Shown here: positions 44,182 through 53,128 of the stretch, piece by piece
Numbering within the stretch: the first letter of the stretch is position 1
How the letters are laid out: each line of letters begins with the position of its first letter
Source of the DNA: Terripilifer ovatus
Lineage (GTDB): Bacteria; Pseudomonadota; Alphaproteobacteria; Rhizobiales; Beijerinckiaceae
Direction of reading: 5' to 3'
Length of the DNA: 64,000 bases
NCBI GenBank assembly: GCA_029222685.1
Contig: JARHVB010000083.1
Coordinates: 112,801 to 176,800, forward strand
Notes under the pieces: generated by a model
Databases searched by the model: none
What the model was told of the DNA's origin: nothing
What the model saw: the letters and a program-made list of their open reading frames with translations, nothing else
Translations under genes and position numbers: made by a program

Positions 44182-45237
44182 ATGGCATCGGTTCAATCGT
44201 CCGCTCGACCCAAAACCGCCCGTAAATCTGCCGCCGACAGCGATGCTGCGGCGCCGTTCACCGGCAGCAACATTGCCGAATTCACGCGCGAACAGGAACT
44301 CGAAGCCTACAAGATGATGCTGTTGATCCGCCGCTTCGAGGAGAAGGCGGGCCAGATGTACGGCATGGGCCTGATCGGCGGCTTCTGCCACCTTTATATC
44401 GGCCAGGAAGCGGTCGTCTCCGGCGTGCAACTGGCCTCGAAAGAGGGCGACGCCGTCATCACCGGCTATCGCGATCACGGCCACATGCTGGCGCTCGGCA
44501 TGGACGCCAAGGGCGTGATGGCAGAGCTCACCGGACGCCGGGGCGGCCTGTCGAAAGGCAAGGGCGGCTCGATGCATATGTTCTCCAAGGAGAAGCATTT
44601 CTACGGCGGCCACGGTATCGTCGCGGCGCAGGTTCCGCTGGGCACGGGACTGGCGTTCGCGCATCGCTACCGCGGCAATGACAGCGTCTCGCTGACCTAT
44701 TTCGGCGACGGCGCCGCCAACCAGGGCCAGGTCTACGAGAGCTTCAACATGGCGGAGCTGTGGAAGCTGCCGGTTGTCTACATCATCGAGAACAACCGTT
44801 ATGCCATGGGCACCGCGGTGACCCGCGCCTCGGCGCAGACCGACTTCTCGAAACGGGGCCTGTCGTTCAACATCCCCGGCGTACAGGTCGACGGCATGGA
44901 CGTACGCGCCGTCAAAGCCGCCGCCGATCAGGCGATCTCCTGGTGCCGCGAGGGCAACGGGCCCTTCATCCTCGAAATGCAGACCTATCGCTATCGCGGC
45001 CATTCGATGTCCGACCCGGCGAAATACCGCACCAAGGAAGAAGTGCAGAAGGTGCGAGACGAGCACGACCCCATCGAGCAGGTCCGCTCCCGCATCCTGA
45101 AAGCCAATATGGCGACCGAAGACGAATTGAAGAAGATCGACGCCGGCGTCCGCGCGGTCGTCGCCGAGGCGGCGGAATTCGCCACCAACGATCCCGAGCC
45201 CGATGCGTCGGAACTGTGGACCGATATTCTCAAGTAA
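44182..45237 (+). CDS. pdhA: Pyruvate dehydrogenase E1 subunit alpha
   Basis: A 351-aa E1-alpha subunit, which binds thiamine diphosphate and decarboxylates pyruvate. The TPP motif is LTYFGDGAANQGQVYESFNM, ending in IIENNRYAMGT; the phosphorylation-loop-like region is YRYRGHSMSDPAKYR. ATG 44182, 6 nt after AAAGGAA, gives the usual Ala/Ser-rich N-terminus. It leads the pdhA-pdhB-pdhC-lpdA operon. Confidence 0.95.
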   Translation: MASVQSSARPKTARKSAADSDAAAPFTGSNIAEFTREQELEAYKMMLLIRRFEEKAGQMYGMGLIGGFCHLYIGQEAVVSGVQLASKEGDAVITGYRDHGHMLALGMDAKGVMAELTGRRGGLSKGKGGSMHMFSKEKHFYGGHGIVAAQVPLGTGLAFAHRYRGNDSVSLTYFGDGAANQGQVYESFNMAELWKLPVVYIIENNRYAMGTAVTRASAQTDFSKRGLSFNIPGVQVDGMDVRAVKAAADQAISWCREGNGPFILEMQTYRYRGHSMSDPAKYRTKEEVQKVRDEHDPIEQVRSRILKANMATEDELKKIDAGVRAVVAEAAEFATNDPEPDASELWTDILK

Positions 45238-45320
45238 TCCGTCTCTGCCTCCGCGCTTTCCCCATTGATCCGATTTGCCGGGCCTGTCCGTAGCGTCCGC
45301 GTCATTCCTGAGAGACACAC

Positions 45321-46709
45321 ATGCCGACCAATATTCTGATGCCGGCCCTTTCGCCGACCATGGAGCAGGGCAAGATCGCCCGCTGGATGAAGAAAGAGGG
45401 CGATTCCATCAAGTCCGGCGATATCCTCGCCGAGATCGAGACCGACAAGGCGACCATGGAGGTCGAGGCCGTTGATGAAGGCGTCCTGGCGAAGATCCTG
45501 GTGCCGGACGGTACCGACAATGTCGCCGTCAATACGCCGATCGGCGTGATCGCGGGCGAGGGCGAAGACGCTTCCGCCGCAGCGTCTCCCGCCCCGGCGG
45601 TGCCGGCAACCCAGCATAAGCCCGAAGCCGCACCCGTTGCCGCCGAGGCGAAAGCGCCGCCGCAGCCGGCGCCTGCCGCCGCACCCGCTGCTGTCGCGCC
45701 AGATCCCGAAATTCCTGCCGGCACGGCGATGACAACGATGACGGTGCGCGAAGCCTTGCGCGATGCCATGGCCGAGGAAATGCGTCGCGACGGCGATGTC
45801 TTCGTGATGGGCGAGGAAGTCGCCGAATACCAGGGCGCCTACAAGGTCACGCAAGGCCTGCTGCAGGAGTTCGGTCCGAAGCGTGTCGTCGACACGCCGA
45901 TCACCGAGCATGGATTTGCCGGCCTTGCGGTCGGCGCGGCCTTCTCGGGCCTGCGTCCGGTGCTGGAATTCATGACGTTCAACTTCGCCATGCAGGCGAT
46001 CGACCAGATCGTCAATTCGGCGGCCAAGACGCTTTACATGTCGGGCGGCCAGATGGGTTGTCCGATCGTCTTCCGCGGCCCCAATGGCGCTGCGGCGAGA
46101 GTCGCTGCCCAGCACAGCCAGGATTATACCGCCTGGTATTCGCATATCCCCGGTCTCAAGGTCGTCGCGCCCTATACGGCGGCCGACTTCAAGGGCCTGC
46201 TCAAGAGCGCCATCCGCGATCCCAATCCGATTGTCTTCCTGGAAAACGAAATCCTCTACGGCCAGAGCTTCGACGTACCGCAGATCGACGATTATCTGGT
46301 GCCGATCGGCAAAGCGCGCATCGCCCGTCCGGGCAAGGACGTCACCATGGTTTCATGGTCGATCGGCGTGTCCTATGCCTTGAAGGCCGCGGCTGAACTG
46401 GAGAAGGACGGCATCGATGTGGAGATCGTCGATCTGCGCACCATCCGCCCGATGGACGTTCCGGCCATCGTCGCATCGGTGAAGAAGACCGGCCGCTGCA
46501 TCACGATCGAAGAGGGTTACCGGCAGAATTCGGTCGGCTCCGAGATCGCCGCGCGCCTGATGGAAGAGGCGTTCGACTATCTCGATGCGCCGGTCACCCG
46601 CATCACCGGCAAGGATGTGCCGATGCCCTATGCGGCCAATCTGGAAAAGCTGGCGCTGCCGAACGTCGCCGAAATCGTTCAGGCGGCGAAAGCCGTGCTT
46701 TATCGCTGA
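45321..46709 (+). CDS. pdhB: Pyruvate dehydrogenase E1 subunit beta with lipoyl domain
   Basis: A 462-aa E1-beta. Residues 1-80 are a lipoyl domain with the modified lysine in [17 protein letters not shown], followed by a Pro/Ala-rich linker and then E1-beta proper from about residue 137 ([19 protein letters not shown]). [17 protein letters not shown] and [16 protein letters not shown] are E1-beta hallmarks. A lipoyl domain on E1-beta is the known alphaproteobacterial arrangement. It is the middle of the pdh operon, 83 bp after pdhA and 10 bp before pdhC. Confidence 0.95.
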   Translation: MPTNILMPALSPTMEQGKIARWMKKEGDSIKSGDILAEIETDKATMEVEAVDEGVLAKILVPDGTDNVAVNTPIGVIAGEGEDASAAASPAPAVPATQHKPEAAPVAAEAKAPPQPAPAAAPAAVAPDPEIPAGTAMTTMTVREALRDAMAEEMRRDGDVFVMGEEVAEYQGAYKVTQGLLQEFGPKRVVDTPITEHGFAGLAVGAAFSGLRPVLEFMTFNFAMQAIDQIVNSAAKTLYMSGGQMGCPIVFRGPNGAAARVAAQHSQDYTAWYSHIPGLKVVAPYTAADFKGLLKSAIRDPNPIVFLENEILYGQSFDVPQIDDYLVPIGKARIARPGKDVTMVSWSIGVSYALKAAAELEKDGIDVEIVDLRTIRPMDVPAIVASVKKTGRCITIEEGYRQNSVGSEIAARLMEEAFDYLDAPVTRITGKDVPMPYAANLEKLALPNVAEIVQAAKAVLYR

Positions 46710-46719
46710 GGAGCGCGCC

Positions 46720-48060
46720 ATGTCCGTTAAGATATTGATGCCCGCGCTTTCGCCGACGATGGAGAAGGGCAACCTCGCCCGCTGGCTGAAGAAGGAAGGC
46801 GATACGATCAAGTCCGGCGACGTGATCGCCGAGATCGAGACCGACAAGGCAACCATGGAAGTGGAAGCCATCGACGATGGCGTGATCGCCAAGATCGTCG
46901 TGCCCGAAGGCACGCAGGATGTGCCGGTCAATGAACTCATCGCGCTGGTGGCGCAGGAGGGTGAGGACGCGAAGGCGGTGGCTGCCGGTGGCGGCGGTGC
47001 CGCGCCGGCTCCGAAGCCTGCTGCTGCGCCGGCGCCAACGGCGGCGGCTGCTGCTCCTGCCGCGCCTGCGCCTGCCGCGGCTCCGGCCGCAACCGCGCCA
47101 GCGCCTGCCGCGCCGAAGGCAGCGTCCGGCGACCGCGTGTTTGCGTCGCCGCTCGCCAAGCGCCTCGCCAAGGAGGCCGGGCTCGATCTGGCGCAGATCA
47201 CGGGCTCCGGCCCGCACGGCCGCATCGTCGAGCGCGACGTCAAGGCGGCTGTCGCCGGTGGCGGCGCCAAGGCCGCGCCCGCAGCGGCCAAGTCCGCGGC
47301 ACCCGCGCTGCCGGCCGGCATGTCGGACGAGACGATCAAGAAATTCTTCGTTCCCGGTAGCTACGAGGAAGTGCCGCATGATTCCATGCGCAAGGTCATC
47401 GCCCGCCGCCTCGTCGAGGCGAAGACGACGATCCCGCATTTCTATCTGACGGTCGATTGCAACCTGACGGCGCTGCTTGCGGCGCGCGAGGCGATCAATG
47501 CCGCGGCTCCGAAGGACAAGGACAAGCAGCCGGCCTACAAGGTCTCGGTCAACGACTTCGTCATCAAGGCGCTGGCCATGGCCCTGCAGCGCGTGCCCGA
47601 GGCCAATGTGACCTACACCGAAAATACGATGCTGAAGCACAAGACGTCGGACATCGGCGTCGCCGTGTCGATCCCCGGCGGCCTGATCACGCCGATCGTG
47701 CGCAACGCCCAGACCAAGGGCCTGGCCGTCATCTCCAACGAGATGAAGGACTATGCCGCGCGCGCCCGCGCCCGCAAGCTGAAGCCGGAAGAATACCAGG
47801 GCGGCTCGTCGGCGGTGTCCAACCTCGGCATGTTCGGCATCAAGAATTTCTCGGCCGTCATCAACCCGCCGCATGCGACGATCCTCGCGGTTGGCGCAGG
47901 CGAAGAAAGAGTCATCGTCGAGAAGGGCCAGATGAAGGTCGCGACGATGATGAGCGTGACGCTCTCCACCGATCACCGCGCCGTCGACGGCGCGCTCGGC
48001 GCGCAGCTCATCTCGGCGTTCAAGGACTTTATCGAGAACCCGGTGGGAATGCTGGTGTGA
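46720..48060 (+). CDS. pdhC: Dihydrolipoamide acetyltransferase (E2 of PDH)
   Basis: A 446-aa E2. Domains in order: lipoyl (residues 1-80, [13 protein letters not shown]), a long Ala/Pro-rich linker (about 85-130), the peripheral subunit-binding domain (FASPLAKRLAKEAGLDL), a second linker, and the catalytic core with STDHRAVDGALGAQL containing the active His and Asp. ATG 46720 follows GAGG in the pdhB stop region; the open frame upstream overlaps pdhB and is ignored. The next gene is an unrelated nuclease-like gene, then lpdA. Confidence 0.96.
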   Translation: MSVKILMPALSPTMEKGNLARWLKKEGDTIKSGDVIAEIETDKATMEVEAIDDGVIAKIVVPEGTQDVPVNELIALVAQEGEDAKAVAAGGGGAAPAPKPAAAPAPTAAAAAPAAPAPAAAPAATAPAPAAPKAASGDRVFASPLAKRLAKEAGLDLAQITGSGPHGRIVERDVKAAVAGGGAKAAPAAAKSAAPALPAGMSDETIKKFFVPGSYEEVPHDSMRKVIARRLVEAKTTIPHFYLTVDCNLTALLAAREAINAAAPKDKDKQPAYKVSVNDFVIKALAMALQRVPEANVTYTENTMLKHKTSDIGVAVSIPGGLITPIVRNAQTKGLAVISNEMKDYAARARARKLKPEEYQGGSSAVSNLGMFGIKNFSAVINPPHATILAVGAGEERVIVEKGQMKVATMMSVTLSTDHRAVDGALGAQLISAFKDFIENPVGMLV

Positions 48061-48078
48061 TTGTGTTCGGAGCGAGTA

Positions 48079-48777
48079 ATGTTTCGCAGCAACGAATTCA
48101 GGAAATACTTGGCTCGCGTTCCCATCTCTTCGAACTCGATTAACTCCTATATCTCCTATTTGAACAAAGTCGATAGAGCGCTGAACAGCGAAGGGCGTGA
48201 CGGAATAGACGAACTTCTTGAAAAGGAGGGAGTTGACGCTGTTCTGGACTGGGCAAGATCTGCAACAGAAGCCTCACTTGGTTTACCTCCTTCTAACGCC
48301 CGTTCAGCGCTCAAGCAGTACATAAATTTTCATATTGACCCGTCCGACAAAGACGGGATGGAAATTGAACAATCTGCCGATCCAGATGTGCAGGATGATG
48401 CTGCTCTGTTTCGCCTAGAGAAAGAGATGCAGGCTGCTGTTAGGCGACAATTGGATCGATTGGAGCAAGGACTGGTCGCTGCGGACGGTGGTGTAGAGCA
48501 GCATGTCGCGACCGGACGCATCGACATTCTGGCAAAGGATGCTAAAGGCCAATTCGTGGTTATCGAATTGAAGGCAGGCCGTTGCCCGACGGGCGCATTG
48601 GAGCAAGCCCTCGGGTATGCGCAATCATTGAACGATGAACGACCAGGTATCGGCCCTATTCGAGTCATACTGATAGCATCTGAGTTCAGCGATCGAACGC
48701 GTGCAGCAGCGAAGCGAATTAGCGACCTCCAGCTTAAAACCTACGAATTTTCGCTTCAATTTCAGGAATTGAGATAA
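48079..48777 (+). CDS. NucS/DUF91-like PD-(D/E)XK nuclease
   Basis: A 232-aa protein whose C-terminal half matches the endonuclease NucS-type nuclease domain. TGRIDILAK holds Asp149, VVIELKAGR holds Glu163-x-Lys165, and LEQALGYAQSL supplies the later Gln. The N-terminal 100 residues look like a short helical DNA-binding region but were not recognised. GGAG lies 7 nt before ATG 48079. DNA here is clearly less GC-rich than the pdh genes, which points to horizontal insertion between pdhC and lpdA. Function is unproven; DNA repair, restriction or defence are possibilities. Confidence 0.78.
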   Translation: MFRSNEFRKYLARVPISSNSINSYISYLNKVDRALNSEGRDGIDELLEKEGVDAVLDWARSATEASLGLPPSNARSALKQYINFHIDPSDKDGMEIEQSADPDVQDDAALFRLEKEMQAAVRRQLDRLEQGLVAADGGVEQHVATGRIDILAKDAKGQFVVIELKAGRCPTGALEQALGYAQSLNDERPGIGPIRVILIASEFSDRTRAAAKRISDLQLKTYEFSLQFQELR

Positions 48778-48780
48778 GCC

Positions 48781-50220
48781 ATGTCATCTTACGACATCAT
48801 CATCATCGGCTCCGGTCCCGGCGGCTATGTCACCGCGATCCGCGCCGCGCAGCTCGGCTTCAAGACGGCCATCGTCGAGCGCGAGCATCTCGGCGGCATC
48901 TGCCTCAACTGGGGCTGCATTCCGACCAAGGCGCTGCTGCGCTCGGCCGAGATCTATCACTACGCCACCCATGCCAAGGACTATGGCCTCGGCATCGAAG
49001 GCAAGGTGACGTTCGATCCGGCCGCCATTGTCAAGCGCTCGCGCGGCGTCTCAGCCCAGCTCAACGGCGGCGTCGGCTTCCTGATGAAGAAGAACAAGGT
49101 CGACGTCATCTGGGGCGAGGCGACGATCTCCAAGGTCGGCGAAGTCGTGGTCGCGGCGACGAAGAAGCCGGCCATGCAGCCGCAGATTCCGCCGCCCAAG
49201 GGCACGCTCGGCGCCGGCACCTATCAGGCCAAGCACATCATCGTTGCGACCGGTGCACGGCCCCGCGCGCTGCCCGGCATCGAGCCGGACGGCAAGCTGA
49301 TCTGGACCTATTTCGAGGCCATGGTGCCGCCGGAAATGCCCAAGTCGCTGGTCGTCATGGGTTCAGGAGCCATCGGCATCGAGTTCGCCAGCTTCTATCG
49401 CACGCTCGGCGCCGAGGTGACGGTGGTGGAGGTGTTGCCGCAGGTGCTGCCGGTCGAGGACGCCGAGATTTCGGCGCTGGCGCGCAAGCGCTTCGAGAAG
49501 CAGGGCGTCAAGATCATGACCTCGACCAAGGTCACCAAGGTCGAGAAGGGCGCCAATGACGTCACCTGCACGGTGGAGGACGACAAGGGCAACAAGCAGA
49601 CGCTGAAGGCCGACCGGCTGATCTCCGCCGTCGGCGTCGTCGGCAATATCGAGAACCTCGGGCTGGAAAAGCTCGGCGTGAAGACCGAACGCGGCTGCGT
49701 GGTGACGGACGGCCTCGGCCGCACCAATGTTGCCGGCATCTACGCCATCGGCGATGTCGCCGGCCCGCCGATGCTGGCGCACAAGGCCGAGCACGAAGGC
49801 GCTCTCTGCGTCGAGGCGATCAAGGGCCTCAACCCGCATGCCATGGACAAGAACATGATCCCCGGCTGCACCTATTGCAATCCGCAGGTCGCCAGCGTCG
49901 GCCTGACGGAAGCCAAGGCGAAAGAGCAGGGGTTCCAGGTCAAGGTCGGCCGTTTCCCGTTCATCGCCAACGGCAAGGCGATCGCACTCGGCGAGCCGGA
50001 AGGTCTGGTGAAGACGATCTTCGACGCCAAGACCGGCAAGCTGCTGGGCGCGCATCTCATCGGCGCGGAAGTGACGGAACTGATCCAGGGCTTCGTCATC
50101 GCCATGAATTGCGAGACGACCGAGGAAGAGCTGATGCACTCGGTGTTCCCGCATCCGACCCTGTCGGAGATGATGCACGAGAGCGTGCTGGATGCGTATG
50201 GGCGTGTGATCCACACGTAG
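48781..50220 (+). CDS. lpdA: Dihydrolipoamide dehydrogenase (E3)
   Basis: A 479-aa FAD-disulfide oxidoreductase. FAD-binding DIIIIGSGPGGYVTAIRAAQLG opens the protein, and the redox pair is in GGICLNWGCIPTKALL. The NAD-binding site is VVMGSGAIGIEFASFYRTLG, and the C-terminal HPTLSEMMHESVLDAYG has the catalytic His-Glu. It reoxidises lipoyl groups of the PDH complex. It ends the pdh operon, three bases after the inserted nuclease gene. Confidence 0.96.
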   Translation: MSSYDIIIIGSGPGGYVTAIRAAQLGFKTAIVEREHLGGICLNWGCIPTKALLRSAEIYHYATHAKDYGLGIEGKVTFDPAAIVKRSRGVSAQLNGGVGFLMKKNKVDVIWGEATISKVGEVVVAATKKPAMQPQIPPPKGTLGAGTYQAKHIIVATGARPRALPGIEPDGKLIWTYFEAMVPPEMPKSLVVMGSGAIGIEFASFYRTLGAEVTVVEVLPQVLPVEDAEISALARKRFEKQGVKIMTSTKVTKVEKGANDVTCTVEDDKGNKQTLKADRLISAVGVVGNIENLGLEKLGVKTERGCVVTDGLGRTNVAGIYAIGDVAGPPMLAHKAEHEGALCVEAIKGLNPHAMDKNMIPGCTYCNPQVASVGLTEAKAKEQGFQVKVGRFPFIANGKAIALGEPEGLVKTIFDAKTGKLLGAHLIGAEVTELIQGFVIAMNCETTEEELMHSVFPHPTLSEMMHESVLDAYGRVIHT

Positions 50221-50257
50221 GACGAGGCGCAAGGGTGTTTTGCACAGGGAACAGCCA

Positions 50258-51154
50258 ATGAACGTCACCAAGATCGGCTATCTGACCCTCGAAACCCCGG
50301 ACCTCGCCAAACAGGCCGCCTATTTCAGCGACGTGCTGGGCCTGCGCCTGCTGGCCAAAACCGGCTCGGAGGCTTTCTTCGCCTGTGAGGCCGATGCGAT
50401 TTCGGTGGTGCTGCGTCAGGGCGGCACGGCGCGCTGCGTGGCGCTCTCGCTGGAAGTGCCTGGCGACGTCAGCTTTGCCGAAGCGGCAAAGGGACTGACC
50501 GGGAAGGGCGTCGGCAGCCGGCTGAAGAGCGATGCCGCGCCGGAGACGCGCGAACTGCTATCGATCGACGCGCCGGAGGAACTGCAGATTGATCTCACGC
50601 ATGCGCGGCCGGCAAGCGAGGATATCGTGCCAGCGCTTGCGACCGGTGACGGCATCGCGCCGCGCAAGCTCGGGCATGTGGCCTTCAATGTCGAGAACGT
50701 GCAGGCGACGGTGGATTTCTTCGTCGACATCCTGGGCTTCCGCGTGTCGGACTGGCTCGGCGATTTCTTCGCCTTCCTGCGTTGCGGGCCCGATCATCAC
50801 ACCGTCAATTTCCTGCATGGCAGCCGGCGCAAAATGCATCACATGGCCTTCGAGGCGCGTGACTGGAACCACCTGAAGGACGCCAGCGACCTGCTCGGCC
50901 TGCGCAAGATCCCGCTGTTGTGGGGCCCCGGCCGCCATCCGGTCGGCCATAATCTCTTCACCTATCACCATAACGCGGACGGCCAGATCGTTGAACTCTA
51001 TGCGGAACTCGATCAGATGAGCGACGAGGCCAGCGGCGCGTTCGATCCGAAGCCATGGCATGAGGACAAGCCGCAGCGGCCGAAGGTCTGGCAGCCGGGT
51101 CCGTTCACCTCGAACCTGTGGGGCATTCCGACCCCGCCTGTATTCAGGGATTAG
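50258..51154 (+). CDS. VOC family extradiol dioxygenase-like protein
   Basis: A 298-aa two-module vicinal-oxygen-chelate protein. The N-terminal module begins KIGYLTLETPDLAKQAAYFS, the C-terminal module KLGHVAFNVENVQATVDFFV. Metal ligands of type I extradiol dioxygenases are present in the second module: His in LGHVAF, His in GPDHHTVNF, and Glu in GQIVELYAELD. ATG 50258 follows AGGGAA. It stands alone between lpdA and a repeat-rich gap. A short copy of its 3' end recurs at 51697-51753. Confidence 0.85.
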   Translation: MNVTKIGYLTLETPDLAKQAAYFSDVLGLRLLAKTGSEAFFACEADAISVVLRQGGTARCVALSLEVPGDVSFAEAAKGLTGKGVGSRLKSDAAPETRELLSIDAPEELQIDLTHARPASEDIVPALATGDGIAPRKLGHVAFNVENVQATVDFFVDILGFRVSDWLGDFFAFLRCGPDHHTVNFLHGSRRKMHHMAFEARDWNHLKDASDLLGLRKIPLLWGPGRHPVGHNLFTYHHNADGQIVELYAELDQMSDEASGAFDPKPWHEDKPQRPKVWQPGPFTSNLWGIPTPPVFRD

Positions 51155-51443
51155 GCCGGCTTCTGGCAGCCTCGGGCGCGGGCTCCCGCCAGATACCCCA
51201 CAGCAGGCGCAGCAGAATAAACGTCACGAGCGGGAGAATGACGAAGTACTTCATAAAAGAGACAAGTACGAGTGCTACGTCGAGCAAATCGTATCGCCTG
51301 TGGTCGGAGCTGTAAGCGGCTTCGCCCGTCTGATCGACCTTTGTCTGGTTCAATTTAACAATCCAAAATTCCAAAGCGTTGCCGCGAGGACAGCGCGCTT
51401 GCCGGTTTGTTTCGGGCATGTGCGTACCGGAAGATTCTGTCAT
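51144..51443 (-). CDS. Small hypothetical membrane protein
   Basis: A possible 99-aa protein with one hydrophobic helix (VALVLVSFMKYFVILPLVTF then LLRLLWGIW) and a short soluble tail. It overlaps the end of the VOC gene by 11 bp and lies in a gap with repeats and remnants, so it may not be real. No family was recognised; the N-terminal 45 residues look unstructured and a shorter start is possible. Confidence 0.3.
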   Translation of the reverse strand: MTESSGTHMPETNRQARCPRGNALEFWIVKLNQTKVDQTGEAAYSSDHRRYDLLDVALVLVSFMKYFVILPLVTFILLRLLWGIWREPAPEAARSRPNP

Positions 51444-51553
51444 GGAACAGAAGAATTGGTGTCACAATTCCTGAGCCGCGTTTGTGTTTCGAGGCTGACG
51501 CTCGGCACCCGGCTTCGACTTCGCAGCTCCCGGGACCGCTGTTTTAGCTTCTG

Positions 51554-51658
51554 CTAGAGCTTTTTCGGTTCTGATGGAATCAGAACCGAGCTCTAGGTTT
51601 TGTTTTGACGCATTTTCTTCACGCGAACCGGCAGCCACTTCGCTCGAAAATGCTCTAG
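51554..51658 (-). repeat. 105-bp two-hairpin intergenic repeat, copy 2
   Basis: This is the inverse-orientation copy of the element at 29395-29500. Read on the minus strand, the 105 bp match copy 1 except one substitution (A to C in GTGGATGCC) and one missing A in an A run. It ends in the same CTAGAGC/GCTCTAG inverted repeats. Frames reading through it on either strand, such as 51462-51734 minus, are products of the repeat. It lies just upstream of the VOC 3'-end remnant. Confidence 0.9.
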
Positions 51659-51696
51659 TGGCGAGCGTCCTGACAGCCTTCCGTTGCGTCATCGAC

Positions 51697-51753
51697 TGGC
51701 TGCCGGGACCGTTCATCTCGAAGCTGTGGCGCATTCCGACGCGTGTTCAGGGA
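51697..51753 (+). pseudogene. Partial copy of the VOC gene 3' end
   Basis: The plus strand reads WLPGPFISKLWRIPTRVQG, which matches the C-terminus of the VOC protein at 51089-51151 (WQPGPFTSNLWGIPTPPVFR). Bases align with only scattered mismatches and a 3-base gap. The remainder of the gene is absent, so this is a remnant of a duplicated VOC gene, cut by the repeat on its left and ending beside the diguanylate cyclase stop. Confidence 0.75.
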
Positions 51754-52928
51754 CCAGGTATTCGATCTGAGACGGATGGAGACGCCATGACGGTTCGGTT
51801 CCGCCCCAGGGTTTTGGCCTGGTAGAGGGCCGCATCCGCGTGGGCGAAAATCTCGTCGGCGGTCATGACGCCGTCGGTTGCTGCAACTCCGATACTGATC
51901 GTCGCGCCGATGGGTTTTCCATCAACGGTCTCGGTCAACTCCCGGAATGCCGCTCGCAGGCGTTCGGCGGCATCGTAGGCCTGGTGCATGGTGGTATCGG
52001 GCAACAGGCAGACGAACTCCTCACCGCCGATCCGGAACACTTTGTCATGCTTGCGTAGCGTTTTTCCGGCGGCCTGGGCGGCGAGGATGATGACCTTGTC
52101 GCCGGTCTGGTGGCCAAAGCGATCGTTGATCGACTTGAAGTGGTCGATATCGAACACCAGAAGCGCGTAAGGAGGGATTGGATGATCCCCGTTCGTCGCG
52201 AACGCCTGCATGTGCTCGTGATAGGCGCGGCGATTGTAAACGTTGGTGAGGGCATCGCGCAGCACGAGGCTGTAGTTCCGCGCCGATTGACGGTCCCGTG
52301 CGAGGACAATCATGAAGGTTGTCACGAGCAGGGCCAGGATCACCGATGCCAGGTTATAGACGATGACAGCCCATATTTCCGTCGGGGCAAGCCCGATGGG
52401 CATCGGCGTGATCGTCATGACCGGGATGCGGGCTGCGTTTAAGACCGCATATATCGCGAACACCCAGAAGAGAGTTTTGCTGGAAGGCAAACCTTCTTCC
52501 GCATGCCGCCAGAACTCGTAGGCTGCCAGGCCATTGAACGCGGCCAGCAGCGCCATCCTCATGGCGGCGGTCGGGATGGGTGGCTCCAGTTTGTCACGAA
52601 ATGCGGACGACAGGATGAGCCAAAGCAGGGAGGGGAGCAGGACGGGGAGGACCAGGCGCCTGCGACGATAGAGTGCGCGAACGGCCTGCCAGGCGAAGCC
52701 ATAGGCCAGAAGAATGAAGAAAACGCCGAGTCTCGGACCGAGCCCGCCCGGATTGAACGCCGGGTTGATGGTGATCGCGGCGCCTGTCACGCCAAACAAG
52801 AACGGCAGCACAAACCAGAAGAGGGGAGCCTTCTGCTTCTCGCGCGACCAGAAAAGGGTGAATACGCCACCCATCAGCGCGATGAGCACCGTCGTATAGG
52901 AGATCAGCGTCGGAGAATCGGCGTTCAT
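51747..52928 (-). CDS. Diguanylate cyclase (GGDEF)
   Basis: A 393-aa inner-membrane protein. The N-terminal half has about seven predicted membrane helices; the C-terminal GGDEF domain starts DALTNVYNRRAYHEHM, has LLVFDIDHFKSINDRFGHQTGD, and an intact active site RIGGEEFVCLLP. The inhibitory I-site RxxD is present five residues upstream (LRKHDKVF), so product feedback by cyclic-di-GMP is expected. ATG 52928 was chosen over one 24 bp upstream. The signal sensed by the membrane part is unknown. It diverges from the TSUP gene. Confidence 0.92.
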   Translation of the reverse strand: MNADSPTLISYTTVLIALMGGVFTLFWSREKQKAPLFWFVLPFLFGVTGAAITINPAFNPGGLGPRLGVFFILLAYGFAWQAVRALYRRRRLVLPVLLPSLLWLILSSAFRDKLEPPIPTAAMRMALLAAFNGLAAYEFWRHAEEGLPSSKTLFWVFAIYAVLNAARIPVMTITPMPIGLAPTEIWAVIVYNLASVILALLVTTFMIVLARDRQSARNYSLVLRDALTNVYNRRAYHEHMQAFATNGDHPIPPYALLVFDIDHFKSINDRFGHQTGDKVIILAAQAAGKTLRKHDKVFRIGGEEFVCLLPDTTMHQAYDAAERLRAAFRELTETVDGKPIGATISIGVAATDGVMTADEIFAHADAALYQAKTLGRNRTVMASPSVSDRIPGP

Positions 52929-53128
52929 ATAAGAAGGCATTGGCCTCGGCACGGATCAGAGGAAGCCGATTCATACGCGTAACGGCATGGCCATTATAGA
53001 CGTCCTTGCCGGAGGCCGATTGAACCGTTTGCGGACAATTTGATGAATGCACGATGCTCCGAGCCACTTCAACTTGCCGGCGTGAGGGACTAGGACCGGC
53101 GCAGTCTCCCGCGCTGGAGGATTCGCCT

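Noticed and set aside
51462-51734. 90-codon minus-strand frame downstream of the VOC gene
   Set aside because: Most of it is a translation of the 105-bp two-hairpin repeat, so it is not a gene.
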